NCBI GenBank assembly: GCA_035533275.1
Contig: DATLUD010000032.1
Span: 8,547-72,546 of the forward strand
Length of the DNA: 64,000 bases
Direction of reading: 5' to 3'
Source of the DNA: SCRA01 sp035533275
GTDB lineage: Bacteria > Vulcanimicrobiota > Vulcanimicrobiia > Vulcanimicrobiales > SCRA01
Every line of letters begins with the position of its first letter. Position 1 is the first letter of the stretch. The notes under the pieces are model-generated. The model saw only the letters and a list, made by a program, of their open reading frames with translations, was not told where the DNA came from and made no database searches. Made by a program: the position numbers and the translations under genes. Below, one piece after another: positions 60,644 through 64,000 of the stretch.

Positions 60644-60840
60644 CTAGAACGCATCGGTTTCCACGCCTAGAATTGCCCCGTCTTGGGATACCCGAAATTG
60701 CCCGTACAGCCCGAATACCGCGCGGTTGAGCGTTCGCTGCTCCTCGGGGCTCATCGCCCGATCGATACCCGGCGCCTCCCTGATCGCCTCCTCGATCTCG
60801 CCACGGTCAAGAGGCTCGTGGCTGCCTTCACCCCGTCTAC
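60644..60840 (-). pseudogene. possible eroded coding fragment
   Basis: On the minus strand an open frame ends at TAG 60646-60644 and reads E-I-E-E-A-I-R-E-A-P-G-I-D-R-A-M, then P-E-E-Q-R-T-L-N-R-A-V-F-G-L-Y. The amphipathic, protein-like composition suggests the end of a former gene, but it has no good start; an internal ATG would leave only some 33 residues. It lies directly after the stop of the fusion gene. Otherwise 60542-60857 holds nothing I can name. Confidence 0.35.
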
Positions 60841-60857
60841 TATATGTCGGCGCCGGG

Positions 60858-62729
60858 CTACGGCGCGGACGTGACGACGATGGCGGTGCGGGTGTCGTCG
60901 GTCCAGACGGCGGCGCCGGTCAAGGGATTGGTGAGGTGCTGGAAGGCCAGGTGGACTTCTTCTTTCTTGCAGGCCTGGGTGCTGCCGGCATCGCGCAGGG
61001 CGGCGTCGACCAGGAGCATCGCGGCGTCAACGGTGAGGCGCGGGGCGTTGGCGGGGCCGCCTTCTTCCGCCGCGGTCACCTGCGCCTGCCAGCCGGCGGC
61101 GCGCACGTAGGCGGCGACGTCGGCGAGGCGCTTGCGCTCGCCGTGGAGGCGATTCCAGACCAGATCGCCGAGGGCGTCGGCGGCGAAGCCGGGGGCGAAG
61201 AGCGCGCGCATCTCGTGCGCATCGGCGCCGATGGAGAGCAGCGTGGTGAGGTCCTCGACGGTGAAGGCCGCCACGCCGTGGGTGCGCAGCTCGCTCTGCA
61301 GCTCGATCTCCTCGCCGTAGGCGGGGCCGATCAGCGCGCAGGCGTCGGCGTGGTAGGCGTCTTTGAACTTGGCGGCCTCGGCGACGTCCGGCCGGTTGAC
61401 GACGTACTTGCCGGTCTTGCACTCCAGCATCGCGCGGTAGCCCAGCACGCCGAGCTGCGCGTCGGCGTAGCCGTCGGGGGCTTTGTGGCCGCCGATGTGC
61501 GTGGCCGCGAAGCCGAGGTGGGCGAAAGCGTCGCAGACGGCAAGCTCGAAGGCGGCGGGATCAGTGCCGACGGCGGTGGTTTCGAGGCGCTCGATGAGGG
61601 CGTGGGTCTTCGCATCGATGGCGGGCTGCGATTGTGGGACGAGATCGGGCCAGTCGTCGGGCGGCTCGTTGATGCGGAAGCGGCGATCCGCCGTTTGCAC
61701 CAGCGGCGGCTTGCGGCCGTGGCCGATCTGGCGCGCGATGTACTCGATGAGCGCGCTGTAAACGTACTTCTTGGTGGTTGCGGCGGGGACGAGCTTGCGG
61801 CGCAGGGCCTCGGCGAGGATCTGGTCGGAGGTGCGCACCTTGCCGTCCTCGAGGATCTGGACGGCGGCGGCGATGATGTGGCCGCGCGGCTGGACCGACG
61901 TCAGGGTTTCCGCGGGTGTCGGCGCGTGCGGGGTGAGCGCGTCTTGCACGGCGGCGAAGGTTTGCTGCGCGAGGCGGGCGGCTTCGGCGGCGAAGACGTC
62001 ACCGTGGGCGGCGAGGCGCTGTTGGATGGTGTCGGCGGTGAACTGGCCGTGGTGGACTTCGCTGAGCTCCTGCCAGCGGATGGGGGTGCAGACGGGGAGA
62101 TCGCGGGCGCCGCGCAGGCTGTAGGGCATGGCGCTGTAGTGGCCGGGGGCGTTGCTGGAGACGTGCAGGTGGACGCGGCCGTCGGCATGGGAATTGGGCT
62201 CGCCGCTGACGAGCGCGGGGTGCTTGGCGATGACGCGCGCGGCGAGGCGGTGGAGCCAGGCGCGCAGGGGCGCGGCGTGCGGGGCGTCGGCGAAGGGGAC
62301 CCAGAGGGCGATGCCACCCGTGCCGTCGAGCAGGGGGATGGCGTCGAGGCCGAGGGTCTGCAGCGCTTCGCGGACCGCGAGGGCGGCCTCTTTGATGCGG
62401 GCTTCTAGCGTCTTTGGGTGGGCCGGCGTGGCGGGCTGGGGCTCGAGGAGGATGCGGGCGAAGCGCAGGCGGTCCTCATCTTCCGGGAGGGGGGCCCACG
62501 TGTGGAACTCGACCGCGTAGTAGCGGTGGCAGGTCCAGACGAGCTTGCGCTCCGAGAGCGGGACGCCCAGCACGCGGAAGTACCGCGTGTGATCGAGGCC
62601 GGCTGGGAAGTTGGCGTAGACGATGGGGGCGCCGGCGAAGCTGCGCTCCAGGAGCGGGCCGACGGCCTGGTAATGGGCGAGAATGCGCGGCTGGAGCGCG
62701 CCGGCGCCTGCGAGTTCCCGGCTACTCAT
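60858..62729 (-). CDS. LigD polymerase-domain-like / Mrr-like nuclease fusion protein
   Basis: A 623-residue protein from the ATG at 62729; the GTG at 62846 adds a Pro-rich tail. Residues about 1-250 resemble the LigD primase-polymerase domain: R-Y-F-R-V-L, D-G-T-G-G-I-A-L-W-V-P and Y-S-L-R-G-A-R-D-L-P-V-C-T-P-I-R-W. The acidic motif I (F-D-L-D-P) reads I-L-L-E-P here and motif III has lost its Asp, so polymerase activity is doubtful. A winged-helix-like middle follows. The C-terminal part (about 390-480) looks like an Mrr-type nuclease: F-E-L-A-V-C-D-A-F-A-H-L-G-F, Asp419/Asp423 and E-C-K (436-438). It may act in DNA repair or defence; eroded copies lie at 45.5 and 59.3 kb. Confidence 0.7.
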   Translation of the reverse strand: MSSRELAGAGALQPRILAHYQAVGPLLERSFAGAPIVYANFPAGLDHTRYFRVLGVPLSERKLVWTCHRYYAVEFHTWAPLPEDEDRLRFARILLEPQPATPAHPKTLEARIKEAALAVREALQTLGLDAIPLLDGTGGIALWVPFADAPHAAPLRAWLHRLAARVIAKHPALVSGEPNSHADGRVHLHVSSNAPGHYSAMPYSLRGARDLPVCTPIRWQELSEVHHGQFTADTIQQRLAAHGDVFAAEAARLAQQTFAAVQDALTPHAPTPAETLTSVQPRGHIIAAAVQILEDGKVRTSDQILAEALRRKLVPAATTKKYVYSALIEYIARQIGHGRKPPLVQTADRRFRINEPPDDWPDLVPQSQPAIDAKTHALIERLETTAVGTDPAAFELAVCDAFAHLGFAATHIGGHKAPDGYADAQLGVLGYRAMLECKTGKYVVNRPDVAEAAKFKDAYHADACALIGPAYGEEIELQSELRTHGVAAFTVEDLTTLLSIGADAHEMRALFAPGFAADALGDLVWNRLHGERKRLADVAAYVRAAGWQAQVTAAEEGGPANAPRLTVDAAMLLVDAALRDAGSTQACKKEEVHLAFQHLTNPLTGAAVWTDDTRTAIVVTSAP

Positions 62730-62839
62730 AGGCGGGGTATCGGTTGGATTGGTTAGCGATATTAGCTGGTGGCCGGCACCTTGGTCCGGCGACGGCCGTG
62801 TGCCGTCCGCGGGCGGGGGGCTGAGCCGCGCCGGCGGTG

Positions 62840-62869
62840 TTGTCACGTGTCGCGTGACAGCTGTATACT
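62840..62869 (+). promoter_or_regulatory. higBA promoter with palindromic operator
   Basis: TTGTCA (62840-62845) and TATACT (62864-62869) are 18 bp apart. Between and over them lies the perfect inverted repeat TGTCACG-TGTCG-CGTGACA (62841-62859), the typical place for toxin-antitoxin autorepression. The start of transcription falls at or next to the higB ATG at 62876, so the mRNA is probably leaderless. Confidence 0.75.
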
Positions 62870-62875
62870 TGCGTT

Positions 62876-63181
62876 ATGCGGCCGCGATTCAAGGATGAGG
62901 CGACACGCGACCTTTGGAATGGCAGATCCACGAAGGCCGCCCGCCGAGCGGTCGCGCCGGAGCATCATGCGAAGGCCCAACTACGCTTGGACTACGTATA
63001 TCGTGCGGCAACGATGGCCGCCTTTGCTGCCCTGCCGCCTGGCGCCGATTTCAAGGAGCTGCGAGGCACTCCGCGAGGCATATATCAACTCCGCATCGCC
63101 GGCCCGTTCAGGATTCGGTTTAGGTGGTTGGAGGGCTGTGCTTGCGACATCAAGGCTGGTCAGTTTCACGATGAGGATTAA
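62876..63181 (+). CDS. higB: HigB-type toxin (RelE/ParE superfamily)
   Basis: A 101-residue toxin with F-K-D-E-A-T-R-D-L-W near the N-terminus, then D-F-K-E-L-R-G-T-P-R-G-I-Y-Q-L-R-I, and F-R-I-R-F-R-W before a short end. These are the landmarks of the HigB branch, which cuts mRNA on the ribosome. The usual C-terminal V-x-I-x-D-Y-H is replaced by I-K-A-G-Q-F-H-D-E. It begins at an ATG at the expected transcription start and precedes higA by 3 nt. Toxin first, antitoxin second is the rule for this family. Confidence 0.88.
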   Translation: MRPRFKDEATRDLWNGRSTKAARRAVAPEHHAKAQLRLDYVYRAATMAAFAALPPGADFKELRGTPRGIYQLRIAGPFRIRFRWLEGCACDIKAGQFHDED

Positions 63182-63184
63182 ACG

Positions 63185-63505
63185 ATGCGGAAAATCGAGA
63201 TTCCAAAATACCGTCGCCCGAGCACTCCCGGCGAGGTCCTGCGGGACATGTTTCTCGGAGACGACGGCCTCGGCGTTACGCAGGGCGAGCTAGCACGTCG
63301 TCTCGGCGTCACCCGCCAGAGCTTAAACGCGATCATCAATGGGAAGCGTGCCGTCACTCCCGTGATGGCGATGCGCCTCGAGCGCGTGCTAGGCGTCGAT
63401 GCGCAGACGTGGCTGAATTTGCAACTCGCCGTCGACATGTATGACGCACAACACGGTCCCGAGGCCAAGCAGATCGCACGCCTCAAGCCTCTGCGTGTCG
63501 CTTGA
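63185..63505 (+). CDS. higA: HigA-type antitoxin
   Basis: A 106-residue antitoxin with the P-G-E-V-L-R-D-M-F opening of the HigA/VapI group and a helix-turn-helix (V-T-Q-G-E-L-A-R-R-L-G-V-T-R-Q-S-L-N-A-I, about 31-50). W-L-N-L-Q-L-A-V-D-M-Y-D is the usual C-terminal segment. It should neutralise the HigB upstream and bind the palindrome at 62841-62859 to repress the operon. Confidence 0.9.
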   Translation: MRKIEIPKYRRPSTPGEVLRDMFLGDDGLGVTQGELARRLGVTRQSLNAIINGKRAVTPVMAMRLERVLGVDAQTWLNLQLAVDMYDAQHGPEAKQIARLKPLRVA

Positions 63506-63514
63506 CGTCACGAT

Positions 63515-63574
63515 CGACCGGAGGCGTGGCGCGACGGAGACGCGTTCGACGTACAGATCGTCGATTATCACTAG
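63515..63574 (+). pseudogene. C-terminal remnant of a second HigB toxin
   Basis: The frame reads R-P-E-A-W-R-D-G-D-A-F-D-V-Q-I-V-D-Y-H and stops at TAG 63572-63574. This is the standard HigB ending (W-x-D-G-x-x-x-D-V-x-I-V-D-Y-H). The rest of the toxin gene is missing, and the sequence to the left is the intact higA. Confidence 0.75.
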
Positions 63575-63584
63575 GAGCTCGACC

Positions 63585-63878
63585 ATGACGACGAAGCTTG
63601 CGCCCATTCATCCAGGAGAGGTCCTTGCGGAGGACTTCATGGCTCCCCGCGGGTTGACGGCCAATCGCCTTGCTCTGGAGCTGCATATTCCGGCCAATCG
63701 CCTCACCGAGATCATCCGCGGCCGGCGCGCGATAACGGCAGACACCGCACTGCGCCTCGCGCGATACTTCGGCACGAGCGCGGAACTGTGGCTCGGGCTT
63801 CAGGCGGAATACGAGTTGCGGCAAGCGAGGGATGTACTCGGTAGACAAATCGAGCGCGAGATTCGCGTCGCCGGCTGA
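63585..63878 (+). CDS. higA: HigA-type antitoxin, orphan
   Basis: A 97-residue HigA with I-H-P-G-E-V-L-A-E-D-F-M (8-19), helix-turn-helix L-T-A-N-R-L-A-L-E-L-H-I-P-A-N-R-L-T-E-I and the end segment W-L-G-L-Q-A-E-Y-E-L. AGGAG at 63573-63577 overlaps the stop of the toxin remnant. Its toxin partner is reduced to the 20-codon remnant just upstream, so it is an orphan antitoxin. It differs clearly from the other HigA, so the two modules are not a recent duplication. Confidence 0.88.
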   Translation: MTTKLAPIHPGEVLAEDFMAPRGLTANRLALELHIPANRLTEIIRGRRAITADTALRLARYFGTSAELWLGLQAEYELRQARDVLGRQIEREIRVAG

Positions 63879-63918
63879 TTGCGCCATCGCCCACGTCCGA
63901 TCTCCGGAGAGCACCGCC

Positions 63919-64000
63919 ATGGCGAACTCGATTCGGACGCCTGCGCGGACCGCCGATTCAAACAAGGCGGAACTCTCCACGTATCCTCTATGGCTTCATG
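63919..64000 (+). CDS. possible start of a small gene (partial)
   Basis: An ATG at 63919 opens a frame (M-A-N-S-I-R-T-P-A-R) that runs past the window end, with CCGGAGAG about 10 nt upstream. The visible 27 codons do not resemble a family I know. It may be chance. Confidence 0.25.
   Translation, partial: MANSIRTPARTADSNKAELSTYPLWLH

Noticed and set aside
60726..62408. 560-codon Gly/Val-rich plus-strand frame opposite the LigD-like gene
   Set aside because: Low-complexity antisense frame without any motif; the minus strand encodes recognisable domains and has eroded copies preserving its frame.
60858..62729. Calling the fusion gene a functional LigD polymerase
   Set aside because: The catalytic Asp residues of motif I and motif III are absent by eye, and no ligase domain is present.
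1..64000. CRISPR arrays, rRNA, tRNA, integrase or transposase genes
   Set aside because: No regularly spaced repeats, no tRNA cloverleaf and no recombinase motifs were seen on either strand; absence by eye is not proof.

Overview
The window is a GC-rich bacterial chromosome segment dominated by metabolic operons: CoA-transferases, acyl-CoA dehydrogenases, MaoC-type hot-dog proteins, branched-chain-type ABC importers and a TRAP importer. No rRNA, tRNA, phage genes, insertion sequence or CRISPR array was seen. TGA serves as an ordinary stop in most genes, often in ATGA, GTGA or TTGA overlaps with the next start. The codon pattern and gene content fit a free-living heterotroph that uses many organic acids. 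I cannot fix the phylum from sequence alone.

The central feature is a selenoprotein system present in several paralogous copies. Four genes are interrupted by one in-frame TGA inside a UGSC motif (Sec-Gly-Ser-Cys): TGA at 7069-7071 (-), 24628-24630 (+), 40978-40980 (-) and 53192-53194 (+). In each case the frame continues as recognisable UGSC-family protein, and a perfect 7-9 bp hairpin starts 10-11 nt after the TGA, as in bacterial SECIS elements. Two of the hairpins differ by a compensatory base-pair change. A fifth UGSC-like domain at the left edge has lost Sec and Cys. Each copy is adjacent or fused to a second, little-characterised family of about 350 aa, called here the UGSC-partner. 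The window holds seven partner domains, all with an invariant Cys in an A-G-C-R-P-E-Y-like motif. I infer that UGSC and partner form one redox enzyme.

Layout. 1-9.8 kb (-): an operon of two class III CoA-transferases, UGSC-1, partner, MaoC-like protein, acyl-CoA dehydrogenase, succinyl-CoA-synthetase-like beta and alpha subunits, and a Sec-less UGSC/partner fusion. 9.9-17 kb (+), divergent: GntR regulator, amidohydrolase, GltD-like flavoprotein with ferredoxin domain, and a NifJ-type 2-oxoacid:ferredoxin oxidoreductase. 17-21.8 kb (-): binding protein, DapA-family lyase, 2-hydroxyacid dehydrogenase, three-haem cytochrome c and a small Cys/His protein. 22-24 kb: relics and a lone binding protein. 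24.3-27 kb (+): UGSC-2 and two partners behind a consensus sigma70 promoter. 27-37.2 kb (-): IclR regulator, acyl-CoA synthetase, MaoC-like protein, a complete branched-chain-type ABC importer and a double CoA-transferase, with a divergent acyl-CoA dehydrogenase. 38.5-43.5 kb (-): CoA-transferase, partner, UGSC-3 fused to a NifU-like domain, TRAP binding protein and IclR regulator, divergent from the TRAP membrane genes (43.7-45.5 kb). 45.6-50.2 kb (-): a second complete ABC importer. 50.3-52.3 kb (-): branched-chain aminotransferase and 2-hydroxyacid dehydrogenase. 52.6-58.4 kb (+): UGSC-4/partner fusion, another partner, PxpB, PxpA and a thioredoxin-reductase-like flavoprotein.

58.4 kb to the end is accessory DNA: hicBA with a frameshifted hicA, a methyltransferase, a LigD-polymerase-like/nuclease fusion gene with eroded copies of itself elsewhere in the window, and higBA modules, one of them eroded.

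Working model (inference): organic acids are imported by ABC or TRAP systems and activated or exchanged as CoA thioesters. The UGSC/partner selenoproteins carry out an unknown redox step, with electrons possibly supplied by the TrxR-like protein or by the NifJ/GltD-ferredoxin pair. The genes for selenocysteine synthesis and insertion must lie elsewhere in the genome.
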